NCBI GenBank assembly: GCA_905197685.1
Contig: CAJJZS010000003.1
Coordinates: 201,031-265,030 of the forward strand
Source: an uncultured Oscillospiraceae bacterium
GTDB lineage: Bacteria; Bacillota; Clostridia; Oscillospirales; Ruminococcaceae
Length of the DNA: 64,000 nucleotides
Reading direction: 5' to 3'
Of this stretch, positions 33,762-42,594 are shown piece after piece (the stretch's first letter is position 1; each line of letters starts with the position of its first letter). Position numbers and translations under genes: made by a program. The notes under the pieces are model-generated. The model had not been told where the DNA came from, did no database searches, and saw only the letters and a program-made list of their open reading frames with translations.

Positions 33762-34509
33762 AAAAAATGAGCCGGTGTGTATTGCAGATAAGGTGCCTTT
33801 TGAGATTCCGGACACATGGGAATGGGTACGTTTAGGAAGTATTGGCGATTGGGGTTCGGGTGCTACGCCAAGCAGATCAATTCCAGAATACTATGGTGGA
33901 GATATTCCTTGGCTCAAAACCGGTGACCTGAATGATGGATACATTGAATATATTCCAGAAAACATAAGCCGGTTGGCTTTAGAAAAAACATCGGTTAGGC
34001 TGAATCCAGCTGGCTCTGTTTTGATTGCAATGTATGGTGCAACAATCGGTAAATTAGGAATACTCACATTTCCTGCTACCACTAATCAAGCATGTTGCGC
34101 TTGTCTGCCTATTGAAATTTGCAATGAATACTTGTTTTATTTCTTGATGTCGCAGAAAGTTGCCTTTGTAAAACAAAGTGAAGGTGGAGCACAGCCAAAT
34201 ATTTCAAAGGAAAAAATCGTAGCTACGCTTATGCCGTTACCTTCGTTAGCTGAGCAATATCGCATTGTTGCCAAAATCAAGGAAGTGCTTCCGTATATTG
34301 AACGATGTGGCGAAGCATGTTCGACAGTAAATTCGTTGAACAAGGCTTTTCCTGACCTTCTTAAAAAATCTATTTTGCAAGAAGCAGTACAAGGCAAACT
34401 TGTTCCCCAAGATCCTGCTGATGAACCTGCTACTGTTCTTCTGGAACGTATTCGTGCGGAGAAGCAAAAGTTAATTGCCGAAGGTAAAATCAAGAAGGAC
34501 AAGCACGAA

Positions 34510-34544
34510 TCCGTCATTTTCAGAAGGGATAATTCTCATTATGA
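34510..34544 (+). repeat. hsdS inverted repeat 2, silent copy
   Basis: 35 bases (starting TCCGTCATTTTCAG) identical and inverted relative to 37194-37228. Inversion here would swap only the second recognition domain. Confidence 0.8.
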
Positions 34545-35145
34545 AAAGCGTGGTTCTAAGGAAGAAAATATTGATGATATTATTCCTTTTGAACTACCAG
34601 ATTCTTGGGAATGGATTAGATTGTCTGCAATACTTACATCCACAGATGCAGGAAAAAGCCCTCAGTGTGAGAATCGCCCTCGGACTATTGGCGAGTGGGG
34701 CGTTATAAAAACTACCGCAATTCAGGACGGGTACTTCCTCGCTGAAGAAAACAAAGTCTTACCCCCGGATTTCAATTTACAGGAATCTATGGTAGTACAT
34801 CACGGAGATCTGCTTATCACCAGAGCTGGCCCTCGAAATAGAACGGGAGTTATTTGTGTTGTAGATGGAGAGCCTGAAAATTTGATTCTATCGGATAAGA
34901 CTGTTCGATTATCATATCTGCGTAATTTGGTGAATCCGCATTATGTAATGACTGCATTAAGTAGTCCTGCAATGCAATATTTTGTTGTTAACGCCATGAC
35001 AGGAATGGCAGCTTCACAGGTTAATATTTCGCAGGAAAAAATGAAAACTTTTTTGTTACCGCTTCCGCCGCTAAATGAGCAACAGCGAATTGTTGATGAA
35101 GTTAGCAAGATATTCGGTCGCATTGATAAGCTGAATTTCTGAATT

Positions 35146-35173
35146 TTCTCATTATGAAAAGTTGGACGGAATT
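35146..35173 (+). repeat. hsdS inverted repeat 3, silent cassette B
   Basis: TTCTCATTATGA then AAAGTTGGACGGAAT matches the inverse of the expressed gene near 37178-37205 with one mismatch. A third site for exchanging the second recognition domain. Confidence 0.7.
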
Positions 35174-35731
35174 GAGTGTTGTATCGATGATGAGATACCG
35201 TTTGACATTCCGGAAAGTTGGATGTGGACCCGTCTGGGCAGTATAACAGAACTAATTACAAGTGGTTCTCGTGATTGGGCAAAATATTATGCTGAAACAG
35301 GGGCATTGTTTTTACGTATGGGAAATCTATCAAAGGATTCTTTTGATTTGCGTTTGAATAATATTCAAAGAGTCCAGGTACCCAAAAAGGCAGAAGGAAT
35401 CCGAACAGCGTTACAGGCAGGTGATTTGCTTTTTTCAATTACTGGTGAAGTTGGAATGCTCGGACTTATTCCTGATAAATTTGAAACTGCTTATATTAAC
35501 CAACACACTGCTATCCTAAGATTTTTGCCTGCTCTCCGAAATAAATATATACCATATTTTTTGCTAACTGAACATGCAAAAAAGTGTTATAAAGGAAATC
35601 AGCATGGCATTAAAAACAGTTTTAGATTGGATGCCATATGTGATATTCTTGTACCCATACCATCTTCACAAGAACAAAAAAAGATTGTAGATAGGATTGA
35701 AGAATTGTTCAATAAGATCACGCTGATTTAG
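35146..35731 (+). pseudogene. silent hsdS cassette B (single target-recognition domain)
   Basis: The fragment starts at inverted repeat 3 (HYEKLDGIECCIDDEIPFDIPESWMW) and holds one recognition domain (RLGSITELITSGSRDWAKYY onward) and a tail SQEQKKIVDRIEELFNKITLI, then stops. It has no start or ribosome site and is separated from cassette A by only a few bases. It adds a third alternative for the second recognition domain. The stop codon overlaps a hairpin before the XerC-like gene. Confidence 0.82.
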
Positions 35732-35772
35732 CGTAGAATTGTATAATATCTGGCGAAAGGAGGTCTTTCGCC
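35720..35772 (+). promoter_or_regulatory. promoter and ribosome-site-masking hairpin of the XerC-like gene
   Basis: TATAAT at 35742-35747; ACGCT-N5-AGCGT (35720-35734) covers the poor -35 region. The transcript would begin almost at GGCGAAAG-GAGGT-CTTTCGCC (35752-35772), a perfect 8-bp stem whose loop is the ribosome site, ending right before the ATG at 35773. Confidence 0.75.
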
Positions 35773-36582
35773 ATGATAGAAAAAGAAAAATTCGAAAGAC
35801 ATTTGAGGGGCACAAACCTCTCGGAAAACACAATTTCATCGTATCTGTTTGCCATCAAACAGTATGGGGAGCAATACGATGATGTCACCCAGAAAAAGCT
35901 GCGTGAGTACAAGGTATGGCTGATTGAGAATTACAAGCCCAAGACAGTTAATCTCAGACTTCGAGCCATCAACTGCTACTTAGAGTGCATTGGCAAGGAG
36001 AAATGGAAACTGCCCTTTATCCGTGTGCAGCAGAAAACTTTTCTGGAAAATGTCATTAGTGAAGCAGATTACAAATACTTTAAATCTTGTCTGAAGAATG
36101 ACGATGAAATGTTCTGGTATTTCGTAATCCGCTTCCTTGCCGCCACTGGAGCCAGAGTCAGCGAACTGATTCAGATTAAGGCTGAACATGTTAAGTTAGG
36201 GCATCTTGACCTGTACTCCAAAGGTGGTAAATTACGCAGAATTTATATCCCCAAAGAATTACAAAATGAAGCCCTTTCTTGGTTGGCCGAAAAGCAACAA
36301 GAAAGCGGCTTCATTTTTTTGAACAAGTATGGGGAACGTATTACCACCCGTGGCATCTCTGGACAGTTGAAGAAACTGGCAGTAAAATATGGCATCAATC
36401 CTGTGGTTGTGTATCCACACTCATTCCGTCACAGGTTTGCCAAGAGCTTCCTTGACCGTTGCAATGATATAGCGTTCCTGGCTGATCTTATGGGACATGA
36501 AAGCATCGAAACTACCCGTATTTACCTCAGAAAAACAGCTACAGAACAGAGAGAAATTGTTGATACAATCGTAGATTGGTAA
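35773..36582 (+). CDS. XerC-like tyrosine recombinase that inverts hsdS
   Basis: A 269-aa tyrosine recombinase. The N-terminal SAM-like domain (FERHLRGTNLSENTISSYLFAIKQY) is followed by the catalytic residues: Arg in TGARVSELI, Lys in GGKLRRIYI, HSFRH, GHES and the nucleophile Tyr in TRIYLRK. Enzymes of this size lie inside type I RM loci of Firmicutes and invert hsdS segments through short inverted repeats (Streptococcus CreX/PsrA type). Here it sits between expressed hsdS and the silent cassettes. Its ribosome site is in a hairpin loop, so translation should be low. Confidence 0.9.
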   Translation: MIEKEKFERHLRGTNLSENTISSYLFAIKQYGEQYDDVTQKKLREYKVWLIENYKPKTVNLRLRAINCYLECIGKEKWKLPFIRVQQKTFLENVISEADYKYFKSCLKNDDEMFWYFVIRFLAATGARVSELIQIKAEHVKLGHLDLYSKGGKLRRIYIPKELQNEALSWLAEKQQESGFIFLNKYGERITTRGISGQLKKLAVKYGINPVVVYPHSFRHRFAKSFLDRCNDIAFLADLMGHESIETTRIYLRKTATEQREIVDTIVDW

Positions 36583-36587
36583 AAAGG

Positions 36588-36623
36588 AAGGCATACACTT
36601 CGGTTCGTTGAAGTGTATGCCTT
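36588..36623. terminator. strong bidirectional terminator between recombinase and hsdS
   Basis: Perfect 14-bp stem (AAGGCATACACTTC/GAAGTGTATGCCTT), 8-nt loop. Serves both converging genes. Confidence 0.88.
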
Positions 36624-36628
36624 GTACT

Positions 36629-38197
36629 TCATATCGAATTGCAATAATCAAACAGAGCATTGACCTTTTCGACAATTCTATACTGCTCAGATAATGGTGG
36701 AATAGGCAATAACATTTTTCCTAACGTTTTGCCATTACAGTTTGGTTGCGCTGTTGCAATAGTGCCATTACGCAGCTGGCTCCAATACAGTTCACTTTCC
36801 ATGAAAAATTTCAAATATTGAGGGCATAGCCATTGGCTGTATCTGGTTCTGATTAAGTATCCTGCATAGATTGCTTCTTCAGGAACTTCTTGTACAAGAT
36901 ACGACTTCCCAACAGTTCCTCCTGTTCTTGCAAACAAAATGTCATTTGGTTGCAGAAGGTAGGTGCTAATTTCATTTTCCTTTATATCACAGTAAGGAAC
37001 TGTTTCCCACAATACAGAATTGTCTTGGATATCACTAATACGAATCATTTTGATTCGACCACAATCTTTTGCAGGAGCATTATATCCGTACTGAATTGAT
37101 TGGGATATATTGCCCCAACGCTCCCATACCCAACTATCCGGAATGTCAAATGGTATCTCATCATCAATACAACGCTCGATTCCGTCCAACTTCTCATAAT
37201 GAGAATTATCCCTTCTGAAAATGACGGACTCATGCTTATCTTTTTTGATTTTACCTTCAGAAATTAACTTTTGTTTTTCCGCACGAATGCGTTCCAGAAG
37301 AACAGATGCTGGTTCATCGTTTTGGTCTTGTGGTACAAGTTTGCCTTGAACGGCTTCTTGGAGAATGGATTTTTTAAGTTGCTCTGGGAAGATATTGTTC
37401 AAATGTTTTGATTTTGAATAGGCTGTGCCATATTCAATTATATGAGCCATAATCGCATTAAGTTTTTCAACAATGCGAATTTGCTCATGCGCTGGAGGAA
37501 TTGGTACAAGCATATTTCCCAGTGTTTTTCCGTTGCAATTGGGCTGTGCGGTGGCAATAGTGCCTTCTCGTAATTGCGACCAATATAACTCGCTTTCCAT
37601 AAAGTATTTCAAATATTGCGGACATAACTGGTCACTATATCTGGTTCTAATTAAGTAACCCGCATAAATAGCTTCTTCTGGAACTTCTTGTACAAGATAA
37701 GATTTTCCAACCGTTCCTCCTGTTCTTGCAAACAGAATATCATTGGGTTTCAGAAGGTACGCATCAATTTCTTCTTCTTTTATGTCGCAGTAAGGAACTG
37801 TTTCCCACATTACAGAATTATCCTGAATATCACTAATGCGAACCATCTTTATTCGTCCATTTTCTTGTGCTGGTGCATTGTAGCCATACTGAATAGATTC
37901 CGACAATGTTCCCCAACGTACCCATTCCCAACTCTCCGGAATCTCAAACGGCACCTCATCAGCAATGCAAACCGGTTCATTCTTGCCAACTTTCTCATAA
38001 GGCAAATTATCGGCACCACGGAAGATATATGAAGGGTTCTTTTCTTTTTTAATTTTTCCCTCCTTAATGAGTTGTTCCTTTTCTTTTCTGATTCTTTCAA
38101 GCAATACAGAAGCCGGTTCGTCATTTGGGTCTTGCGGAACGAGCTGGCCCTGAACAGCCATCTGCAATATTGAATTTTTCAGCTGTTGTCCGGTCAT
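36629..38197 (-). CDS. hsdS: type I restriction enzyme specificity subunit
   Basis: Gives sequence specificity to the type I enzyme and links to HsdM and HsdR. In this 522-aa protein, residues 1-61 are the N-terminal region, TRD1 is about 83-245, the central conserved linker runs 270-335 (QLKKSILQEAVQGKLVPQDQNDEP...), and TRD2 is about 350-512. The two recognition domains are nearly the same (20 differences in about 150 aligned residues by eye). Inverted repeats 1 and 2 lie at the start of each domain. Its ATG shares one base with the hsdM stop (TAATG). The expressed form is one of several that can be made by inversion with the silent cassettes. Confidence 0.93.
   Translation of the reverse strand: MTGQQLKNSILQMAVQGQLVPQDPNDEPASVLLERIRKEKEQLIKEGKIKKEKNPSYIFRGADNLPYEKVGKNEPVCIADEVPFEIPESWEWVRWGTLSESIQYGYNAPAQENGRIKMVRISDIQDNSVMWETVPYCDIKEEEIDAYLLKPNDILFARTGGTVGKSYLVQEVPEEAIYAGYLIRTRYSDQLCPQYLKYFMESELYWSQLREGTIATAQPNCNGKTLGNMLVPIPPAHEQIRIVEKLNAIMAHIIEYGTAYSKSKHLNNIFPEQLKKSILQEAVQGKLVPQDQNDEPASVLLERIRAEKQKLISEGKIKKDKHESVIFRRDNSHYEKLDGIERCIDDEIPFDIPDSWVWERWGNISQSIQYGYNAPAKDCGRIKMIRISDIQDNSVLWETVPYCDIKENEISTYLLQPNDILFARTGGTVGKSYLVQEVPEEAIYAGYLIRTRYSQWLCPQYLKFFMESELYWSQLRNGTIATAQPNCNGKTLGKMLLPIPPLSEQYRIVEKVNALFDYCNSI
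37194..37228 (-). repeat. hsdS inverted repeat 2, expressed copy
   Basis: Exact inverse of 34510-34544; lies between the central linker and the second recognition domain (residues near 325-335). Confidence 0.8.
37986..38013 (-). repeat. hsdS inverted repeat 1, expressed copy
   Basis: Exact inverse of 33734-33761; lies just before the first recognition domain (residues near 62-71). Confidence 0.8.
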
Positions 38198-39678
38198 TAT
38201 TCTTCCTCCAAGTCAATTCCCAAGATTTCTGTAATTTGTGCCAAGATGCGGTCAATATCAGCATTCAGGCTTGCTCGTTTTTCCTGATACTGCTGAATCA
38301 ACTCTTTGGGAGGGAGGATTTCTTCTTCCTCATGAGGATAACCGCAAAGGTCAATATTGTAATTTCTGGCAGCAATCTCATCAACCGTAAATTTCTTTGC
38401 TTTATCAAAGCCGTCTACATTGATTTCTTCTCTGTTATCCCACCAATCCATCGCTGGAGTAAAGTGCTTAAGTTCCATTGGTTTGGTCTTTGAGAAATTT
38501 TTGTATCCTTCCGGCATATCCAAACGATAAAACCAAGTTTCCTCTGTTGGCTTTGTATGATCAAAGAACAGAATGTTGGTAGTAATAGATGTGTATGGAG
38601 CAAATACACTGTGTGGCATACGGATTACAGTATGCAGATTGAACTCAGAAAACAGCTTCTTCTTGATAGCAACTTTTGCATTATCAGTACCAAACAGAAA
38701 ACCATCTGGCAGGATAACAGCTGCACGACCATTCTTTTTCAAACGGTACATGATAACAGACATAAAGAGGTCTGCGGTTTCGCTGCTTGCTAAGTCTGCT
38801 GGGAAGTGGTTCTTGACTTCGGTTTTTTCATTACCACCATACGGAGGATTCATCAGGATAACATCAAACTGGTCATCCTGTGTGTAGTCCAGAACATCTT
38901 TCAGCAAAGAGTTGTCATGGTAGATTTTCGGCACATCAATTCCATGCAACAGCATATTTGTGATGCACAGCATATAAGGGAACTGCTTTTTCTCGATACC
39001 GTAAATTGATGCATCATAAGCCGACTGATCTTCGGTAGTTTCGATTTTAGTAGCAAGTTCTTTCAGCCAGCTTGTAAGGAAGCCACCAGTGCCACAGGCA
39101 AAATCTGCAACCTGTTCGCCAATCTGCGGATTGATCATCTTTGCCATAAAATCAGTCACGGCACGAGGAGTATAGAACTCACCAGAGGAACCTGCACTTT
39201 GCAGTTCCTTCAAAATGGTTTCATAGATTTCACCGAAAGCATGGCTCTCCTCATAGTCTCCAAGGTCGAGATCATCAATAACATTGATAACCTGACGAAG
39301 CAACACACCATCTTTCATATACTGATTGGCATCGGCAAAAGTGGTCTGCACGATAGCTTTTTTAATTGGGGTAGACACATCAACAGGGAGTTTTTTCAGA
39401 GTTGGGAACAAAGTGTTATTCACAAAGTTCAGCAACTTATCGCCTGTTAAAGCAGTACCGGTATGGTCATCAACAGCCCAGTTCTGCCAACGGCATTCTT
39501 CTGGAATGATGGAAACATACTCTTCATCGTCCCATTCCCAATCCTGCTCTTTAGCATCATATACTTTCAGAAAGAGCATCCATGCAATCTGCTCAATACG
39601 CTGGGCATCTCCATTGATACCTGCATCGTTGCGCATGATATCACGGAGCCTTTTTACAAATCCTGATAAATTACTCAT
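38197..39678 (-). CDS. hsdM: type I restriction enzyme methylase subunit
   Basis: N6-adenine methyltransferase of the type I system; two copies bind HsdS and protect host DNA. The 493-aa protein has an N-terminal HsdM helical domain, SAM-binding DFACGTGGFLTSW and catalytic NPPYGG, and SSGEFYTPRAVTDFMAKM before the SAM site, all hallmarks. It overlaps hsdS by one base and lies 3 nt after hsdR, so R-M-S are one transcript. Intact, so the methylase should be functional. Confidence 0.95.
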   Translation of the reverse strand: MSNLSGFVKRLRDIMRNDAGINGDAQRIEQIAWMLFLKVYDAKEQDWEWDDEEYVSIIPEECRWQNWAVDDHTGTALTGDKLLNFVNNTLFPTLKKLPVDVSTPIKKAIVQTTFADANQYMKDGVLLRQVINVIDDLDLGDYEESHAFGEIYETILKELQSAGSSGEFYTPRAVTDFMAKMINPQIGEQVADFACGTGGFLTSWLKELATKIETTEDQSAYDASIYGIEKKQFPYMLCITNMLLHGIDVPKIYHDNSLLKDVLDYTQDDQFDVILMNPPYGGNEKTEVKNHFPADLASSETADLFMSVIMYRLKKNGRAAVILPDGFLFGTDNAKVAIKKKLFSEFNLHTVIRMPHSVFAPYTSITTNILFFDHTKPTEETWFYRLDMPEGYKNFSKTKPMELKHFTPAMDWWDNREEINVDGFDKAKKFTVDEIAARNYNIDLCGYPHEEEEILPPKELIQQYQEKRASLNADIDRILAQITEILGIDLEEE

Positions 39679-39681
39679 AGT

Positions 39682-42015
39682 TTATACCGCCTCTTCTGAA
39701 TAAATTGCTTCTTCAAGTTCCTTAACTGCTTGCATATATCCTGACTTCCCACCGAAATAACCGGCAATCTTTGCAGGTTTTCCAAGCTTTAGGAACGGAT
39801 CAAGTTTTAGAATCTCTGTCTTTTCTATCTCATAAATACCCGTGTTCATATACTTATCGAGAAGTGCTTCCAGTACCTCCCTTGCAACACCACTGTATTT
39901 ACTAAGAAAATCACGCTTTTTCACATTGTTAGCTCTTTCTTTGCGGGTCAATGGCTTTTTATCAAAAGCCACATGACAGATAAAGTCGAAGTCATCTACA
40001 TCAACCATGTTTTGATCTGCTTTCATCAATTCAAGGTCAATGCCACGCTCCAAAAGCATTTCTCTGATTTTTTCCTTTTTTTCTTCCTTCGACCACTGGC
40101 GGATAAAATTATCCAAAGATGCATATTCACCACGAATATTCTCTTTCGTGTAATCGACAATGCTTTCCTTGCGGAGCAGTTTGCCATTTGCATCATAAAC
40201 AGAAACCGTTTTATGAATAATTTCTACCTTGCAGCCATCACGACCAACAACCGGCTTTACAGCTGGAGGATTAGGCGGTATAGGCGGGTCAACTGGGCCA
40301 TCACCATTCGGAGACGGTGTATGACCACCTGGAGTGAATCCCGGATCAATCATAATTGGGCCATCCCAATCAGGATCTGCAAACAGCCTGCTGACATTAC
40401 GGAAGTCCATAACCACAAAATGTGTTTTACCTTCCTTTTCACGCAGTCTGGTTCCTCGTCCAATAATCTGCTTAAACTCAGTCATAGAACCAATCATTTC
40501 ATCCAGAACAATCAGCTTTGTCATCTTACAATCTGCACCGGTAGATAGTAGTTTAGATGTGGTCGCAATAACCGGATAAGGTGCAGAAACGGAAATGAAG
40601 TAATCCAGTTTCTTTTTGCCGTAATCATCACTGCCGGTAATACGCACAACATAGTCAGGGTTCTCTTTTACCATATCAGAGTTCAGATTAACCAATGCCT
40701 GACGCATACGCTCCGCAGCATCTTCTGTGGCACAGAACACGATGGTTTTCGCCATTCGGTCTGTGCTTTTCAGGTAGCGGGTGATTTCAGAAGCAACCTG
40801 ATGAATGCGATCTTCGATAATGATGTTATAATCGTAGTCGCTGTTGGTATAGATGCGATCTTCAATTTCATTACCGTAAATATCTCTTTGCCCCTTGCGA
40901 GGACGCCAGCCATCACCAATATCGGTCATAATATTGATAACTTTGAACGGCGCAAGGAAGCCATCTTCGATACCTTCTTTCAGGCTGTACATATAGATAG
41001 GCTCGCCAAAGTAACTCAGGTTGGAGATATATTTGGTTTCCTTTGGAGTTGCAGTCATACCAATCTGGGTAGCAGAATTGAAATATTCCAAAATTCTGCG
41101 CCAACGGCTTTCCTCTTTCGCAGATCCACGATGACACTCATCTACGATAATGAGATCAAAGAAATCCGGGGTAAACAGTTCGCTGAAATGTTCCTTATCA
41201 TCCTCACCAACCAGTTGCTGATACAGAGAGAAATATACCTCGTGGGAAGTAATGGTACTCTTATCATCCTTGGCAACATTAATTTTATGAATAACCTTTT
41301 CCAGCGGAGCAAAGTCCTGCTGAATGGACTGATCCACAAGAATATTACGGTCAGCAAGGTAAAGTATCTTTCGCTTCAAACCGCTTTGCAGCATACGGTA
41401 AACGATCTGGAAAGCAGTATAGGTTTTTCCCGTACCGGTAGCCATAACAAGTAATAATCGGTTCTGACCTCTTGCAATGGCATCTACGGTTCTATTGATA
41501 GCAATACGTTGATAGTAACGAGGAGGGTATGTATTCTGGCTGCTATAATAAGGTTGCTCAATTACCATTTCCTGTGCCGGTGTCATTCCAGACTCATGCT
41601 TGAAGCGGGCAACCAGTTCGGCTTCTGTTGGGAATTCATCCAGACCGAACTGACGTTCTTTTCCGGTAAGGAAATCATGCTCAGCAAAACCATCACCATT
41701 AGAGCTATAGGCAAACGGAAGATCAAGCATCTGAGCATAGGTCATGGCCTGCTGTAAACCATGTGAAATACTGTGCTTGTTGTCCTTTGCTTCAATAATA
41801 GCAATCGGGTTATTTGCGTTCAGATACAGAATATAGTCTGCACGCTTTGGCTTTTCACGGAACACAAAGTTACCCTTCAGGTTTATTTTACCATCTGTAA
41901 CCTGTGTCTCCATGGTAATTTTGCCTCTATCCCATTTGGAAGTAATAGCAGGGGTAATATACTGCAATTTGATATCTTCTTCAGACATTTCTTTTTTCGA
42001 TAAAATTGTACTCAT
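39682..42015 (-). CDS. hsdR: type I restriction enzyme endonuclease/translocase subunit
   Basis: ATP-driven translocase and nuclease. The 777-aa protein has an N-terminal nuclease motif (ADYILYLNANNPIAIIEAKD, the E-x-K of PD-(D/E)xK), then helicase motif I VMATGTGKTYTAF, motif II DECHRGS, motif III GMTATP and motif VI-like GRGTRLR. A 200-residue C-terminal helical part contacts HsdM. It is shorter than the E. coli type IA subunit (about 1170 aa) but within the size of smaller type I families. It starts the R-M-S order, 18 nt after the Xre gene, and is cotranscribed. Confidence 0.94.
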   Translation of the reverse strand: MSTILSKKEMSEEDIKLQYITPAITSKWDRGKITMETQVTDGKINLKGNFVFREKPKRADYILYLNANNPIAIIEAKDNKHSISHGLQQAMTYAQMLDLPFAYSSNGDGFAEHDFLTGKERQFGLDEFPTEAELVARFKHESGMTPAQEMVIEQPYYSSQNTYPPRYYQRIAINRTVDAIARGQNRLLLVMATGTGKTYTAFQIVYRMLQSGLKRKILYLADRNILVDQSIQQDFAPLEKVIHKINVAKDDKSTITSHEVYFSLYQQLVGEDDKEHFSELFTPDFFDLIIVDECHRGSAKEESRWRRILEYFNSATQIGMTATPKETKYISNLSYFGEPIYMYSLKEGIEDGFLAPFKVINIMTDIGDGWRPRKGQRDIYGNEIEDRIYTNSDYDYNIIIEDRIHQVASEITRYLKSTDRMAKTIVFCATEDAAERMRQALVNLNSDMVKENPDYVVRITGSDDYGKKKLDYFISVSAPYPVIATTSKLLSTGADCKMTKLIVLDEMIGSMTEFKQIIGRGTRLREKEGKTHFVVMDFRNVSRLFADPDWDGPIMIDPGFTPGGHTPSPNGDGPVDPPIPPNPPAVKPVVGRDGCKVEIIHKTVSVYDANGKLLRKESIVDYTKENIRGEYASLDNFIRQWSKEEKKEKIREMLLERGIDLELMKADQNMVDVDDFDFICHVAFDKKPLTRKERANNVKKRDFLSKYSGVAREVLEALLDKYMNTGIYEIEKTEILKLDPFLKLGKPAKIAGYFGGKSGYMQAVKELEEAIYSEEAV

Positions 42016-42033
42016 TTGTATATCCTCCTCCCA

Positions 42034-42246
42034 CTAACTGTTGCTATCTGGAACAATTTCCAATATATCATCAATAGAACAATTTAATACTCCACATATT
42101 TTAACTAAGACCTCTACTCGAACATCTTCATTTTTCCCCAGTTTTGCCATGGCATTTGTGCTAATTTTGGCTGCCTTGATAAGCTCCGTTTTGCTCATCC
42201 CACGATCAATAAGAATTTTCCATAATTTATTATAACAAACAGCCAT
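42034..42246 (-). CDS. small Xre regulator in front of hsdR
   Basis: A 70-aa helix-turn-helix protein, VCYNKLWKILIDRGMSKTELIKAAKISTNAMAKLGKNEDVRVEVLVKICGVLNCSIDDILEIVP. This short Xre type is common before restriction genes and may act like a controller that delays restriction until methylation is complete. ATG at 42246 with AGGAGG 8 nt upstream is chosen. It probably binds the dyad at 42286-42304 that overlaps its own promoter. Confidence 0.85.
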   Translation of the reverse strand: MAVCYNKLWKILIDRGMSKTELIKAAKISTNAMAKLGKNEDVRVEVLVKICGVLNCSIDDILEIVPDSNS

Positions 42247-42285
42247 GTTATTACCTCCTGCCAGCATAACTTCTCATAATTTTGT

Positions 42286-42324
42286 GTTATAAGAACATTA
42301 TAACATTATTTTTTCAAATTTCAA
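42286..42324 (-). promoter_or_regulatory. promoter and operator of the Xre-hsdRMS operon
   Basis: Minus strand: TTGAAA (42319-42324), 16-nt spacer, TATAAT (42297-42302). GTTATAA-N5-TTATAAC (42286-42304) is a perfect 7-bp dyad overlapping the -10, a likely autorepressor site. Confidence 0.7.
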
Positions 42325-42467
42325 TTTCAGATTGTAATTCTCAATCATTGAAAGGAAAGAGATTGTTTATCTAATCTTGTCGTATTTTTTTCCAGAAAAT
42401 CGGAAGAAAGGAAAGGATCGGTATTACTATAATCAGTATTATTAATATCAGTATTATTACATTGTGC

Positions 42468-42531
42468 TTTTGACAACTCAAGAATTGTGATTACGATAAG
42501 TCCAGAATTGTCCTTTTGACAACTCAAGAAC
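42468..42531. repeat. 18-bp direct repeat
   Basis: CTTTTGACAACTCAAGAA occurs exactly at 42468-42485 and 42514-42531. It lies in a 327-nt gap (42268-42594) between the Xre gene and tnpV; AGTATTATT also repeats just before. No gene here. Confidence 0.7.
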
Positions 42532-42550
42532 TATTTTTCCACCAAAGAAG

Positions 42551-42577
42551 AAAGGCTGACCTCATCAGCCAGCCTTT
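42551..42577 (-). terminator. terminator after tnpV
   Basis: AAAGGCTG/CAGCCTTT, 11-nt loop; TTTCTTC follows on the minus strand. Confidence 0.6.
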
Positions 42578-42594
42578 AATGTAGAATATTCAGT

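Larger units (their letters stand above)
33734..35142 (+). pseudogene. silent hsdS cassette A (two target-recognition domains, no start)
   Basis: An HsdS-like reading frame that lacks the 61 N-terminal residues of the expressed gene. It opens inside inverted repeat 1 (DNLPYEKVGKNEPVC), has a first recognition domain, the shared linker (LLKKSILQEAVQGKLVPQD...DKHESVIFRRDNSHYEK), a second domain of another type (TSTDAGKSPQCEN onward), and stops at 35142. No ribosome site was found before an ATG at 33724. It is a reservoir of recognition domains, joined to the expression site only after inversion. Sequence between shared parts differs fully from the expressed gene. Confidence 0.85.

Noticed and set aside
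33724..35731. Silent hsdS fragments as functional half-HsdS genes
   Set aside because: They lack the N-terminal region and ribosome sites and begin within the inverted repeats, so they are better read as donor cassettes.
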